64,000 nucleotides of DNA, taken from positions 1,038,501-1,102,500 of the forward strand of contig CAJZBQ010000051.1 of the NCBI GenBank assembly GCA_914767885.1. Reading direction: 5' to 3'. The notes beneath the pieces were generated by a model. It was not told the origin of the DNA. It ran no database searches and was given only the letters and a program-made list of their open reading frames with translations. The translations under genes and the position numbers were made by a program. The stretch comes from Blepharisma stoltei. Lineage: Eukaryota; Ciliophora; Heterotrichea; Heterotrichida; Blepharismidae. Positions 22,505 to 34,339 of this stretch are shown here, piece by piece. The number at the start of each line of letters is the position of its first letter. Position 1 is the stretch's first letter.

Positions 22505-23739
22505 ATGATTTCAGACAAATGTGATATTGAAGGCTGCAAAAACGATGCAAATTTTATGTGTACTTGTGCCAATCCTGAAACGTTTTTATGCTCAGATCAT
22601 ATTAATAAACATTTGCAAGGCTCTCCAGGGCCTCATCATGCGATTGAATTTAACACAGAAAAAAGGGTTCGAACCAAATCTGAAAATATTAATTATTCTC
22701 TACTGAATTCAATCTATTTTAAGCATATATAAGATTAATCTCATATTGTAAAGTTGATTTATTATTTATAATAATTATTTAAATACAAAATCTATTGACT
22801 AGTGTTTATCTTACAAAGCAAACAGAAAAGCTTAAAAAGCTCAAAAAAAGCCTCTACAAAGAAATTTCATTAAAAATCATTATGATTGAAAAAAGTCTCC
22901 ACAGCTGCACCACAAAAATAGATAGAGAAATATTTAGAATTAATTTAAAAATAAAAGAGCTGATTGTCTCAGACGACACAAACCTCAATGTTTCGCTAAA
23001 GTCAACTGAAAGAAGATGGTCATTTAATGACGAAAAATTAGATAAAGAGCCTTTTGAGGTTAATTTACCAAGCAGAAAATCATCAGCTGATTCAAGTTTA
23101 CTAGAAAGAAGAGGATCTGTTAGCAGCACTATTAATGAAACTATAGGCGTTATTAATAGTAATGCTCTGCAAGCACTGATGAGAGATATAAATTTGTTTA
23201 TGAGAAGCGCAGAAAGGATCAAAATACATGATATTAGTGACTCTCCTAGTAGTTCTCATACTTTTGAAGAAAGTCCGTCACCTAACTTAGAAACTCATAA
23301 GAAAAAGAATAAGCTTGATTTAGAGATTTTACAAAATAAATCAGAATTACCTATAAAAACAGAGGAAAATAATGAGGATAAGCAAAAAATGAGCCAAAAT
23401 CCTATACTTCTTAAAGAGCCAGAAACTGCTATATATGATTATTTAGCTTCCAAAAGCAAGCCACTGAAAAGCTATTATTTTAAAAATCCGTCCCGAACTG
23501 ATACTATAAACCCACAGACTACTGAAATAAAAATTGAAATAAGAGAAAGCTTGGAATGCTGTAATTGTGGAGGGATTTTTGACTCATCAGCTGTAATTGA
23601 AAATTTTTGTGGGTGCTTGACATGCACAAAATGCAATATTTTAGAAGTCAAAAAATTTGATCATATGCAAGGATACTTCGTCAATGTGGTTTGCAGGGTT
23701 TGCAAAAGAATGAGACAAATAACTGGGCATCGCCTTTAA
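22505..23739 (+). CDS. B-box-like/coiled-coil/zinc-ribbon protein Z1
   Basis: 380 aa after removing one IES. Residues 6-44 form the array's N-terminal finger: C6-x4-C11-x7-C19-x-C21-x7-C29-x2-H32-x3-H36 then HH, resembling a B-box. A charged, partly coiled middle contains Ser-rich stretches. The C-terminus has a second metal site: LECCNCGGIF, CGCLTCTKC, VVCRVCKRM. B-box and RING-type modules usually mediate protein interaction or ubiquitin transfer, but the C-terminal site is not a canonical RING, so no enzymatic role is claimed. It is the first member of a tandem array. Confidence 0.7.
22717..22808. mobile_element. IES, 92 bp, in Z1
   Basis: TA at 22715 and TA at 22807. Removal gives LLNSIYLTKQTEKLKKLKKS, continuing the post-finger helix seen in the paralogues. 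Confidence 0.7.
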
Positions 23740-23923
23740 AATTCTTCTTAATAAGAATGTAAATAAAGAATGGAAATAATCATTATATATTTAGCTGAAA
23801 TTTTATTAATATTATTGTTTATGATAAAAAACTTAATGAAGTCTCTACTTATAAATTCTAAATTATTTTAGAAATATTTTTAATCAGATTAGATTAGGCT
23901 ATTATATACATATTTAAGGTAAA

Positions 23924-24340
23924 ATGAGCTCAATTGAAAACTTAAAAGCCCAAGATATTCATGATGATCCTTATTTAGAATGCAATGCAAAGATTCTCAA
24001 TGATGGGCAAAGCACAGAAAGCGAGCATGAAAGCCAACCAAAATCTTCCACAATAGATTTAAACGATAATAAAGTTTCTCCTCAAAAAAAGCGAAGCTTT
24101 TTTAGTAAAATGTGTGAAAAAGCTATGGGATTTTTCGAAAAAAATGATCAAAAGTGCTATGAATGTATCATGTGTAAGAAAATGTTTCCTAAAAGTAAAA
24201 TAATAAAAAATCCCTGTGGGTGTATAAGCTGCAAAACATGTGGACTATATGAAAGAGTGGAGTATTGGTGAATGATTGGATGCTGTATTAAGGACAGATG
24301 CAGAGTTTGTGGACATGAGATATTTATTAGAGAAAGATAA
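23924..24340 (+). CDS. Zinc-ribbon protein Z2 lacking the N-terminal finger
   Basis: 138 aa if TGA at 24269 is Trp (VEYWWMIGCCIKDRC). It has only the C-terminal module of the array: CYECIMCKKMF, CGCISCKTC, RCRVCGHEI, after a short acidic/Ser region and KKRSFFSKMCEKAMGFF. No B-box and no coiled coil. It could be a true short member or a 5'-deleted duplicate of Z1. Confidence 0.6.
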
Positions 24341-24862
24341 AGGCTATTTAATAAACTCTAATATGAATTTGTGAAATCTGTTGTTGAAAAAATGGCTATA
24401 GCTTTTATTATATATATACATTATAGTGAAATAGAATTTGATATATTGATTATAGGAAATAGTTTTTAACTTAAAAGAATTAAAATTCCTACTAATAAAG
24501 CTTGATAAATTAATTCACTTATGGAGTAATTTTTTATATAAAGATTTGAATATTTTTTAAATTCATTGCTAATATATAAGAATAAAGTAACAATTAAACA
24601 GATTATTATTATTATAGCATGAGCATGAAGATAGCTCAGACTTTTGCAATCTTTTCTAAAAAATAGAGGAATTTGTCTTACACATTTTTTTGGGCCAAAC
24701 TAGCTTCAAATTCACAGATCAATCTTAAGAGAACACAAGGCCAATATAATTTGGCTCTACCAACTCAACTTTAGACCAGAAAAGATTAGCACACACCAGG
24801 CTATTTTCTTGCTCAGGCTATAAATTTTTGTTTTTTTGATTTATCTATAATATATAATAATT
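24341..24862. other. Intergenic, nothing recognised
   Basis: AT-rich, ending just before the Z3 start; no supported feature. Confidence 0.4.
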
Positions 24863-25983
24863 ATGGACCAGATGTGCAGCATTGAAAATTGTCCCAAGAA
24901 AGCCAACATAAAGTGCCTTTGTGAAAATATCATGTTTTGCGAAACTCATATAGATGCCCACTTATTATACTCAACAGGTGTACACAATTGTGTAAAACTC
25001 TTTAATTTTCCGCTTCAAGCAACTAAAGTTGCCTCGATTTCTCATTTAAATAATTCAATCGCAAGCCTCAGATCTCTCCGATCAAGACTCACCCAAAAAT
25101 TGTCCCAAGATATGATTGCTATTCAAAGCTTTCTTGGGAACTATTTATCCTTTTTCCCATAAAAATAAATCATTTTAAATAAAAAAATAATTCAGCCTAG
25201 CTTACCTTAAAATTTATATCAAAAATAGACTATGAAATCATAAAAACAAAAAAAGAGCTGCTAAAAATCATGAACACTGACCAAATTCCAAGGACCGACG
25301 AATTGCACGAAATGGAGTTTTTACTATTGCCGTCTGATGAAGCCATTGATTATTTAAACTCAAAAAATGCAGGATCTATAAAATCAATGTCACATACAGA
25401 AATCCTAGAAAAAATATACAAAATCCAGAAAAATTTTGAGTGGAGAGAAACCTCCGAAATGAAGCTTTTAGCTGAAAAAAACAAAAATTTAAAAAAAGAA
25501 AACAAAGAACTCAACGTAAAAAACCAAGAATTAATCCAAAAAATTAGAAGGTTAAAACAAGAGCACGAGTCTTTTCAAGAGGAGTCAAGCTTGCAGTTTT
25601 TAGTATTTGAAGATGAAAAAGAAAATACAAGATGCCAATTAAATACAAAAATTGAGCAGCTGAAAGCAGAAAACTGCAAGCTGAGTATTGAGTATAACAA
25701 TATAAACGCATCATACAAAATTTTGTATGGTAAGTATGGAAAATCAATGAAAAAGTCTCACTCTTTGGTAAAGCCTGGGAATATGAAGCATATATATCAA
25801 TGCTGTATTTGCCAAGTTATTGTAAATGATGATTTAGCTTTAAAGAAAAATGAATGCGGATGCATTTCATGCCAAAACTGCATGCTTCCTGAGTATGAAG
25901 AAATATTTTCGATTTTTAAAAAGAAAAAATCATGCAGAAAATGCGGAAAAGTTAAATCAGGAAATGAATGGGTAACTGCATAA
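24863..25983 (+). CDS. B-box-like/coiled-coil/zinc-ribbon protein Z3
   Basis: 349 aa from two exons around the IES at 25148-25218. The N-terminal finger has C5, C10, C18, C20, C26, H29, H33 and H41. A long Lys/Glu-rich coiled coil covers about residues 150-270 (EKNKNLKKENKELNVKNQEL). The C-terminal module has YQCCICQVIV, CGCISCQNC and KSCRKCGKV. Architecture is as in Z1 and Z5. Family and function are otherwise unknown; oligomerisation through the coil is likely. Confidence 0.7.
25148..25218. mobile_element. IES, 71 bp, in Z3
   Basis: TA at 25146 and TA at 25217; joining gives FLGNYLSKIDYEIIKTKKE. The insertion lies at the same Leu codon as in Z5, Z7, Z10 and Z11, just before the conserved KID motif. 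Confidence 0.75.
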
Positions 25984-26022
25984 TTTTATAAAAATTCGTC
26001 TGAAATTAGGTAATTAATAAAA

Positions 26023-26745
26023 ATGAGTCTAAAATTTGCTGAAGCATGTGCTGAGGCAAAAAAATTGACTCTCACACAAGATATACAGCTACTTATTTAT
26101 GGGCTTTATAAGCAAGCTACAGCTGGAGACTGCAATATTCCTCCACCCTCATCCATGATTGACTCAATGAAATATCAATCCTGGATTATGCATCTTGGAA
26201 AATCAAAAGAGCAAGCTGAAGCTGAGTACCAAAAATTTATTTTTTAATTAAAATCTATATATATTTTTTAAAAAAAAAATATTTTACTGTATATATCTAT
26301 TATACAAGCATCAAAAAGTCAGGAAAACTGGGGAAATAAAGTCAGCAAATTTCAGCTAGAAGAGGAAGAAGAAGAAGCTCCTAGGGATGAGCATCAAGAA
26401 AAAGTCCATAAATTGTGTGAAGCCGTCAAAAATGGAGAGCTTGATATAGAGCTACTCGAAGAACTTGGGGTGAACGTAAAAGATTCTGAAGGTTTAGCAC
26501 CGCTCCATCACGCTGCCGATGCAGAAAACTCAGAAATTGTGTCCCAACTTTTAAAACTTGGGGCTGATGTAAATTTACAAGATAATTTAGGGATGACACC
26601 TCTTCATTATGCTGCTGAGCTGAATAATCCTGAAATTTTTACACTGCTAATTTCAATGCCTGGAATAGATTTAAGTTTACAAGATTCAGATGGAAATACC
26701 GTAAGAGAAATCGCCCAAAGCCCATGCTGTGATTTATTACCTTAA
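26023..26745 (+). CDS. Acyl-CoA-binding protein with ankyrin repeats (ACBD6-like)
   Basis: 219 aa from exons 26023-26239 and 26303-26745. Residues 1-75 are an ACBP domain: FAEACAEAKKL, LLIYGLYKQATAGDC and the SMKYQSWIMHLGKSKEQAEAEY helix, with the family's Tyr, Lys and Trp ligand residues. Residues 130-210 are two ankyrin repeats (GLAPLHHAADAENSEIVSQLL, then GMTPLHYAAELNNPEIF). ACBP plus ankyrin is the ACBD6 architecture, which binds long-chain acyl-CoA. It is the only member of this stretch unrelated to the zinc-finger array. Confidence 0.82.
26240..26302. mobile_element. IES, 63 bp, in the ACBP gene
   Basis: TA at 26238 and TA at 26301; joining gives AEYQKFIQASKSQENWGNK, the normal end of an ACBP domain, in frame. 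Confidence 0.75.
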
Positions 26746-26908
26746 TATAAAACATTTTCAATAAATTTTTTTAATATTTTAGAATTCAAAAATTCCGGTA
26801 ATAAAATATAGAAGATGGTGAAAATAATAAACAATTGTTAAAAATTTAAACCAAATTTATTTTTGGATGGATTTCAGAGAGTTTTCAATTAAAATCAATA
26901 AAATTAAT

Positions 26909-28663
26909 ATGGACTCTATTATATGCAAGGTTAAAGATTGTTTCGAAATTGCAATAGAGATATGCTTTTGTCGAAAACATAAATTTTGCGAATATCATTT
27001 AATGGATCATGCAGTTAGAGAACGAAATGGGCAGTTTTTTGATGCTATATTTCCTCAGACCATTTAGTCGAAAACTATGCATTATTTTCAAATAAATGCC
27101 TGATAAGGTAAAAGTCCAGACTAAATAGCCCTAACTCCCCTTAGTAAACAAGCAAAATAATTGAAAAATCCTCCTACGTAAACGAGCAATAATTGTTTAA
27201 TATAATAATAACGAAATATCTTGTTAATTCTATTAAACCTTAATTTTATAAATTAAATTACATTTTTGTTTTCAAAATTTTGTATCGCCCCTCTGTAAGT
27301 AAGCCAAAATTTTTTCTCACTAAGGAAGTGAGAATTTTTTCAAGAGAAAATCACTTCGAGGTAAATGTATAACGCCTTTTTGATGATTTTAGCCTTAGTA
27401 CTGATAGGATAGCGCTTCAATTTGTTCAAGATCAAATCAACCTTATCGAAAAAGAAAAGAAGCTGCTTACTGAAGAAGCTTGAAATCTAACAATTAATAT
27501 TCAAGAGGAATTACAAGAAAGACTTAAAAAATTAGATGAAGGGCTTGAAAAATATAGAGAGGAATTAAAAAAGATTATAAATGATGCCAAGAGTCATGGA
27601 TATAATGACTTTAAACACTCAAAAATGGTATGTGACAATGGGATAAATAAGATTATGATATAAGGAGCTTTTGCTATTTTTCTATGTGCTTGCCAAGACT
27701 TTTCATAATGTGAATACTCCATTTTTAGACCAAAAGCTTTAGAGGCCCTACTTGTCTAAGGCTTCAGCATTAGAAACAATTTATGGATTTGCCACCATCT
27801 TATTTATATTAAATAAGATTCGCAAAAATAATCCCGCTGAAAATCAAAAAAAAACATTCCCAGAAAACCATTTTCATGTACAAAAAATAAGCAATAAGTT
27901 TTGTCGTCAAAAGAGCACCAGAGAAAGTTTTGCGGTGATTGTAAACCAATCGCTTGAGTTAGAAAGTGAAAGGTTAAAAAATTTTGTGATTATATCCTTG
28001 TATAAAAGATGCCTTGAATTGGAGCAGAATATTTATGAGCTGGAGGTTGTAAAAACTCCTTTGACTGCAGCCACTACACGAGAATCCAGTGAGCTTGACC
28101 CAGATAGTCAAACATTACTCACTTAATAATCGCCCTGCATAACACTCCACCTCTTGCTTCTTACAGATGAGGGCTTGTACTCGCTACGTACCCATAGGTT
28201 CGCTCTAAGAAAATTGAAAAATGAATTTTCTTGTCGAGTTATTGACCAAAATGAAATCCTGAGCAGGATGCAACACTTGGAACTGCTAGGAATTTTACTC
28301 GATTGGCAGTGAGATCCAGTAGACTTGCTGGGCTTTCCCTTTCCAACTCCACCAAACCATATTTCCAAGTGGCAAAGTCTTGTCCTAAAGGTTGGCTCAG
28401 CCTGATATTGTGGCCCGCGATGTAAAGCCCAAATGAATGCAAATTTCGCTCACTGCGCCATTTTAATGTATCCAGAATAGTCAGGTAACCTTTGAAATTA
28501 TTAATGCTGAATCCAAAATAATTGAGCAAAAAGAGATTACACCTTCAGAAAAAGTTTGTACATGTATTTATTGCTTGACTTTATCTGAATTTGAAATTAA
28601 AAGCCAAGAATTTGGATCTGATAAATACACGCATTGTCTTTTGAACCAAAATCCTAATTTGTA
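26909..28663 (+). CDS. B-box-like/coiled-coil protein Z4, IES-rich
   Basis: The start at 26909 gives MDSIICKVKDCFEIAIEICFC, then CEYHLMDHA: the array's finger, slightly divergent. After an interruption (about 27045-27395, edges uncertain) comes a coiled coil (LQFVQDQINLIEKEKKLLTEEAW) to 27662, then a second part from 27751 with SLYKRCLELEQNIYELEV, and after the IES at 28118-28487 a final piece with VCTCIYCLTL, a degenerate C-terminal metal site, ending in TAG at 28663. The frame is open in each part with TGA as Trp. The number and order of exons are inferred; the gene could be decaying. Confidence 0.5.
27132..27331. mobile_element. CTCCCC-terminal MITE, family 1, diverged, within Z4 interruption
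   Basis: Left end TAACTCCCC with two arm-like AAACAAGC/AAACGAGC copies; right end is an imperfect hairpin finishing GGAAGTGA. It occupies most of the first interruption of Z4. Confidence 0.5.
27663..27750. mobile_element. IES, 88 bp, in Z4
   Basis: TA at 27661 and TA at 27749 join NKIMIYLSKASALETIYG in frame. Inferred from frame only. Confidence 0.45.
28118..28487. mobile_element. IES, 370 bp, with truncated SINE
   Basis: TA at 28116 and TA at 28486 restore SQTLTFEIINAESKI. Inside is a GC-rich SINE piece in minus orientation with the head TGCGCCATTTTAATGTA at about 28454-28470; on the minus strand this reads TGGCGCAGTGAG, close to a tRNA A box. Confidence 0.6.
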
Positions 28664-28851
28664 GCTTAAAAAGTTGCCATGTTTGGCTTATTCGTAGTAG
28701 CGAATAATATTTAATTAAAATTAACCTGAAAACTATAAGATTAGTGTAATTTTGACAAATAAAACATTAGAAATTGTCCAGCCTTAAAAATCAGGAAGAT
28801 TAAAATATTCGAGACAATCAAAATGATACTTTTTTGGCTATGCAAATAACC

Positions 28852-29088
28852 TTAACCCCCTCCATGAGCTAACAAACCATTAAAAAATTCTTTTTTTTGC
28901 CCAAAAATCAACCCTATATGAGCGAAACAAAAATTTTTTTATGAAAAAAAAAATTGATATATATATGATAATTATTATAATGAAATCGCTAGCTTCGTCT
29001 GTTTAATTTTTTAAATTTTTATAAACTAAATTAATTTTACTTCCGAGAGCGAACAAATTTTTTTGTTCATTCACGGAGGGGCAAATTA
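28852..29088. mobile_element. CTCCCC-terminal MITE, family 1
   Basis: TTA flanks at both ends. The left has two arm copies around TTTTTTTTGCCCAAAAATC, the right a GAGCGAACAAA hairpin. Intergenic. Confidence 0.6.
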
Positions 29089-29488
29089 ATCTTTCTAAAC
29101 AAGTATTTAAAATAAAAATTTGTGTAATAAAATTAGAGTTTTTTCAATGAAAATTTGGAATAAAGTTAGAGTTTTTCCATGTCGAGTGCAAAACAATTGA
29201 GTTATGAGTGTTTTAAATAAAAGATTGAAGAAAGTATGAACAGATTGCGTATAAAGGATTCAATTGATAAACAATTTAATTAAAACCTTTATTATTCAAA
29301 ATAAGTGAATCTCTAGCATTTATGAGAGTTGCAGAAGGCTATGAGAAGAATTTAAAATTCGCTAATTTTCTTAATAAAAGAATATAGATGTATTTTATCG
29401 AGCTTGGCTAAAATACTCAAATTTATTAGCTAAATTCAGTGACAATTATACATATCCATTATTATTAATATATCATCCTTGAAAACAA

Positions 29489-30183
29489 TAGATTAGATTG
29501 GATTATTCGATAGCTATTTAAAGTCCCCGCTTCTCAATAGTGGCATTCTGTTGGGCATTAGCTGCATGAAAGCAAACCTGAATTGGGTGACTTTCACATT
29601 GCTAACTCCTAGCCTATGCCGAAACCCCTGATTTCTTGGTAGTGGTATAGCTAGATAGGATGACTAGAACGGGACTTTTTTGGCTTGCCGGCAAGCCAAA
29701 AAAGCCCCGTTCCAGTCATCCTATCTAGCTATATTTCACTATTAGGTTGAAAACCTTCACCGGGGGTGCCATCATCTCCAACTTTCCCCTTTCGACTGTT
29801 AAGTACTTCGCCCTGCCTCCGATATCGGCCCTATTTGGAGCCCTTAAACCTGATAGACTGTCTTGCCTTTGCTTTTTCCCAGGTCATCCCTGAAGAAAAA
29901 CTCAACCGCTTCCGCCATTCGGTGCATACCACCACAGCAGCTTGAGCAGATAATTCACCCTGCTCCATTTCGGGCGTCCGATGGCTCTAGTCCTGTAAGA
30001 AAAAAGAATTCATGAGTAGCTGCTCATTTGATTAGGTCACAAACCAGCCCTATGTTTAAGTCCTTCGCTGTAGGACACTAGATCCAGTTGGGCCAGCTTC
30101 TGATCCAAAAGCCATGCCGGGACATGCATGACTCCTGTACACGAGAGGATGGGCCGGACGTTATCGCCATTTTATGTATATTT
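29489..30183 (-). mobile_element. SINE with 11-bp target duplication
   Basis: Flanked by CTTGAAAACAA at 29478-29488 and 30184-30194. The tail at the left reads AGATTAGATTGGATTA; the head at the right reads CGCCATTTTATGTAT. It is longer than other copies because an 88-bp palindrome has inserted at 29646-29733. Confidence 0.78.
29646..29733. repeat. 88-bp near-perfect palindrome
   Basis: Symmetric about 29689/29690 with two mismatched pairs. The outer ends are TATAGCTAGATAGG and its inverse, the centre is TTGCCGGCAA. TA at each tip suggests insertion at TA. Confidence 0.8.
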
Positions 30184-30320
30184 CTTGAAAACAAAAAGCC
30201 CAAGATTTTCATAATTTAATTAATGTTCTTTATGTCTACTAAATCGCACAATAAATCGATAAGCATGACCAATTTGCACCCTTTTCTGTTGTTATCTTAA
30301 ATATTGTAAATAAATTAAAA

Positions 30321-31694
30321 ATGAGAATGCTCATATGCAGCCAAGAAGGATGCAAGATGAAAGCAACAGCTAGATGCCGCTGCAAAGATCCAGAGCTATT
30401 GTTTTGTGCTGACCATTTAGGCAATCATTTAATTAACTCTCCAGGTAAGCATGACTATGAAAAATTGTTTGATGATCCCTACCTCCAAACAAAAAATGAT
30501 GTCTTAAGTTATATACAAAACGAACTCCAAAGCTTGGAAAATTTAAAGATAAATATAACAAAAGAAGTTTATACTGAGATGTGCAAGATAAAAAGTAGCT
30601 TACTCCTCCCCCTTCGTGAGTGAACAAAAAAATTTTGTTCGCTCAGGAAGGAGGTTAATTTTTTTAAAAAAAGTATAAATAGCATTTATAGTAAATGCTC
30701 TATCCAAAATTTAAAAAAATCCCAATTTGAAAGCTAAAAATTCATTTAATGTGTAAAATTTATGTTTTTAAAAAATGCAATTTGTTTAAATTCAACAGAT
30801 TAACTAGACATTACATTTTAATAATTGTTATTTATATATAAAATTTTTTATAAAATTTAGTTTTTCTCATAGAGGTTTTTACCAGAAAATTTTTCCAATA
30901 GTTTTGGTGGGGAATTAGATGTCTATATTGGAAAAATAGATGAAAAAATTGTTTCATTTTGACGTAATCTGGATGAAATTATGTGAGCATTAGAAAATAG
31001 TAATGACAGCACAAATCTAGAGTATTTAAAGCTGCCTTCCTCAGAAGCTATTGCTTACTTCAAAGAAAATAATAAAAATTTGATTGAGGATTCTACTAGC
31101 GAATCAATAATTTCCGAGATCTTTAAAAATTTAGGATGGTTCAGACTGTCAGAGTTTCAAGAAATGTCAAGCAAGATTAAAGATTTAGACGAAGAATTGC
31201 TTAGTGTAAAACAGTCGTGTGACGAAAAAATAAACCAAAATGAATATGAGCACACAAAAATAATAGAATCATATGAGATGACTAATACAAATTTGAAAAA
31301 GATTTATGATGAGTTGTATAAAGAAAAGAGAGAACTTGAGCTAAGATATAATCAACTTATAGAAGATCATCAGAATTGCCAATCTCAGCCTAAAAGATCT
31401 TCAATTCCTGAGCCAGTAAGATTAATCCCAAGCATACCTGGTATACCTCAGATAAATTTTTTTAAGCAAAGCAGTATTGAGTCTTCTAAAGTTTCTACTG
31501 TTGATGGGCGGGGATATACTTGCTCTTTATGCATGGGAAAGTTTCGCGCTAATGAAATTCATAAAAATGATTGCGGGTGTCTTAATTGTGGGAATTGTCC
31601 ATTTCCAGATTTCGAAAAAATTAAGGGTATGCATAATAGAAGATGCCGCGTATGCAATAAGAAAAAAGTTCTTTTTACTGGATCATGGACATAA
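30321..31694 (+). CDS. B-box-like/coiled-coil/zinc-ribbon protein Z5
   Basis: 352 aa after removal of a 315-bp MITE-type IES. The finger has C6, C11, C19, C21, C29, H32, H36 and H44, followed by the conserved QTKNDVLSYIQNELQSLENLK helix, the KID motif, a coiled coil at about 195-255 and a C-terminal metal module (YTCSLCMGKF, CGCLNCGNC, RRCRVCNKK). TGA is Trp in SFWRNLDEIMWALE. The paralogues Z7 and Z8 confirm the junction. Confidence 0.75.
30603..30917. mobile_element. IES, 315 bp, family-1 MITE inside Z5
   Basis: TTA on each side (30600-30602 and 30915-30917). Removal yields KSSLLDVYIGKIDEK, aligned with NSLATYVDKIDEE of Z8. The left end is the GTGAGTGAACAAAA hairpin; the right end carries diverged arms. 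Confidence 0.8.
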
Positions 31695-31789
31695 TTAAAA
31701 GCGTTAGGATTAAATTATTACACAAAATGATAACTATATAGCCTGAGCCTCTTTTTGGCTCGGGCTGTATCGATATCTCCCGATATCAC

Positions 31790-32200
31790 AAGTCAAACAT
31801 TTAGTTAAGCATAAATATGAGAAAGTATTCTATGATCCTTGTCGCCAAGCAAAAACTGGTATTATGCTTTACATGCAGAATAATCTTAATTATCTAAAGA
31901 AATTAAAGAAAAGTGCAGTCAAAGAGATAAGTTCTAGAATATGCATGCAAAATAATTTTTTACTATGATGAAAGTGAACATTCTGCATAAGAAGCTATTT
32001 ATATCAACTTTTTAATAAAAATAATAATTAAATAATTTTTTTTAAGATAAAGCTAGAAAATTGCATAGGCAGGACCAAGAATTTGCAAGATTTAAACTTG
32101 ATATTAGTGAAATTGCACAAACTTTTGAAACTAATACCATAAATACTATCTTAGAGTATTTAAAGCTACCTTTTTCAGAGGCTAATGGTATATTAAAATA
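31790..32200 (+). pseudogene. Z-family fossil Z6
   Basis: KHKYEKVFYDPCRQAKTGIM and MQNNLNYLKKLKKSAVKE match the post-finger region of Z5, and TILEYLKLPFSEANG matches EYLKLPSSEAIA further on. The finger, coil and C-terminus are missing and stops follow. Confidence 0.6.
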
Positions 32201-32688
32201 AAACAGCAAAAATCTTTTATTATTTGGTCAAAATATATAAACACACTCTTATGGAGGATTTTCGCTCTGGCCATTTTATTTATATTTTAAAATCAATTAA
32301 ATGGCATCTGCCATATTAAATTTATAAGTATAACAAAAATTTAAACCCGTGAAGCCTAAAATTCTCAGCAACAATTTTATCATATTTTTCCAAAGCAATA
32401 GAAATATCAGTATACATAGTTTTAAATGACATAAAAGAATCAAATTTCAATAAATAAACCAAATTAATAATAAATTATCAAACAATAATGATTAGTTAGG
32501 CAAATTTCTCTTTAAATTAGTGAGTTATTTTAGCACAAGAAAAATTTAAATTATCCTCTTTATAAAAAATGTTATATAGATTAATTCTTTATAATTATGA
32601 AATAATTCAACACAGTAAGGCTAAATTTATACTAAAATAAGAGTTTTCTTTCTGTTGTAATCTGATAATATGCAATAAACTAAGAAAT
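32201..32688. other. Intergenic, AT-rich
   Basis: Contains an isolated GGCCATTTTATTTATA resembling the SINE head, but no body. No gene. Confidence 0.35.
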
Positions 32689-33856
32689 ATGAGAACGCTC
32701 ATATGCACTTTTGGAGGATGCCAAGCAAAAGCTATAGCTAAATGCTCTTGTAAAAATCCAGAATTGCTGCTCTGTGCTGGACACCTAGGAGTTCATGTAA
32801 TCTCACCAGGTAAGCATAGCTTTGAAAATTTGCCTGATGATCCTTATCTCCAAACAAAAAATGATGTTTTGCTTTACATGCAAAATGAAATCCAAAAGTT
32901 GGAGGATTTAAAAAGAAATTTATCATTGGAGGCATATTCTGCAATTATAAAATTGAAAAGTAACTTACTGCTTTTTTCTTATAAAATTTTATCTTTTAAA
33001 AGTTTTTATCTATTATTATTATATCATTCAATTATTTATTACAATATCGTAAAAAAGGTTAGAAAATTATAATGATAAGATAGATCTAGAGATTAGAAGA
33101 ATTGTAGAGAATATGAGCGAAATAATGAATACATTAGAAAGCAGCAATAAAAATCCAAGCTTAGACTATTTAAAGCTGTCTTCATCTGAAGCTATTGATT
33201 ATATCCAAAAAAACAATCAAATCTCAATTTTACATACTCCATATGAAACAATAATTCCAGAAATCTATAAAAATCTTGGCTGGGAAAAAATCTCAGAAAT
33301 ACAAGAAATTTCCAAAAAAAATAAAGACCTCGAAATTGAGTTGCTTGAAGTGAAAACAAGTATGAATCAATTATTCCAAAAAAATATAAAAGAAACTGAA
33401 GAATTGAAGCAGTCATATGAAGCACTTAAAGCAAGAGAAATTGAGCTTATAAGAACAATAGAAATAACTGAACAAAAATATATAAAAGAAAATGAAGAAT
33501 TGAAGCAGTCATATGAAGCACTTAAAACAAGAGAAATTGAGCTAATAAAAAAAATAGAGATAACTGAACAAAAAAATATGAAAGAAAATGAAGAATTGAA
33601 ACAGTCATATGAAGCACTTAAAGCAAAAGAGATTGAGCTAATAAAAAACATAGAGGTGACTGAGCAGAGCAACAAATATTTAAAAGATGCTTATAATGAA
33701 ATATATAAAAAATGCCAAGACCTTGAATCAAGAAATAGTAAGCCTGATGATGCTCAACTTCAGAGAGCGGCTACAATGCCTGCTCCGGCTCAAAAGGCTT
33801 CTTCAAGCTCCTTCTTTGGAAAAACAATTTCAAATAGCGTTCGTAGAAGGCAGTAA
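32689..33856 (+). CDS. B-box-like/coiled-coil protein Z7 with basic tail
   Basis: 357 aa from exons 32689-32967 and 33062-33856. The finger has C6, C11, C19, C21, C29, H32, H36 and H43. A long coiled coil contains three near-identical 32-residue repeats (unit KENEELKQSYEALK, then REIELIKKIEITEQ), encoded by 96-bp tandem DNA repeats. In place of the zinc module of Z5, the tail is Ser/Ala-rich and ends SNSVRRRQ, as in Z8. The exchange of C-termini between members is notable. Confidence 0.72.
32968..33061. mobile_element. IES, 94 bp, in Z7
   Basis: TA at 32966 and TA at 33060; joining gives KLKSNLENYNDKIDLE. Same codon position as the Z5 IES but with an unrelated interior. Confidence 0.78.
33375..33665 (+). 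repeat. 96-bp tandem repeats in Z7 coiled coil
   Basis: Three units encoding KENEELKQSYEALK...EITEQ, differing by few bases. Two further units occur in Z8 at about 35005-35195. Confidence 0.85.
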
Positions 33857-34339
33857 TAAGGGCGTTCTATGAAGATACTAAATAAATAAAGGTTCTATAT
33901 GGTAAATGATTATTTTGGCTAAATAATATATGATTTTATAGGCAAATTAAATGTAATTCAGCCTAAATTAAGAGTAAAAAGCTATAATTTTATTGTTTAA
34001 CTTTCAAACTTTTATAATTTATATATGTCCATATATGGCTCTTTAGGATACACTACCTTACTATTGCTACCAATAGTTATTTACTTTCCAAATAGAATGA
34101 GATTGAGTGATTTTTAAGACTTATAAACTTTGATTTGACTCAAAAAAGAGGAATTGTCAAGAATGGTCGGTGAGGAAAATGCAAAATAAATATAAAATTC
34201 TTAATTGATAATCAAGACATATTTTAAGAAGTAATAAGAATAAAAAATAATTCTTTTGTTTCTATAAACAGATCAAGGATTGCATCAGCTACACTAATTT
34301 CGTGTATCTTAAACATTAAGGCAGCTATTACGACTAAAT

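Noticed and set aside
33192-33675. Ser/Phe-rich antisense ORFs opposite the coiled coils (also at 34887-35201)
   Set aside because: Complement of the 96-bp coding repeats; repetitive shadow frames.
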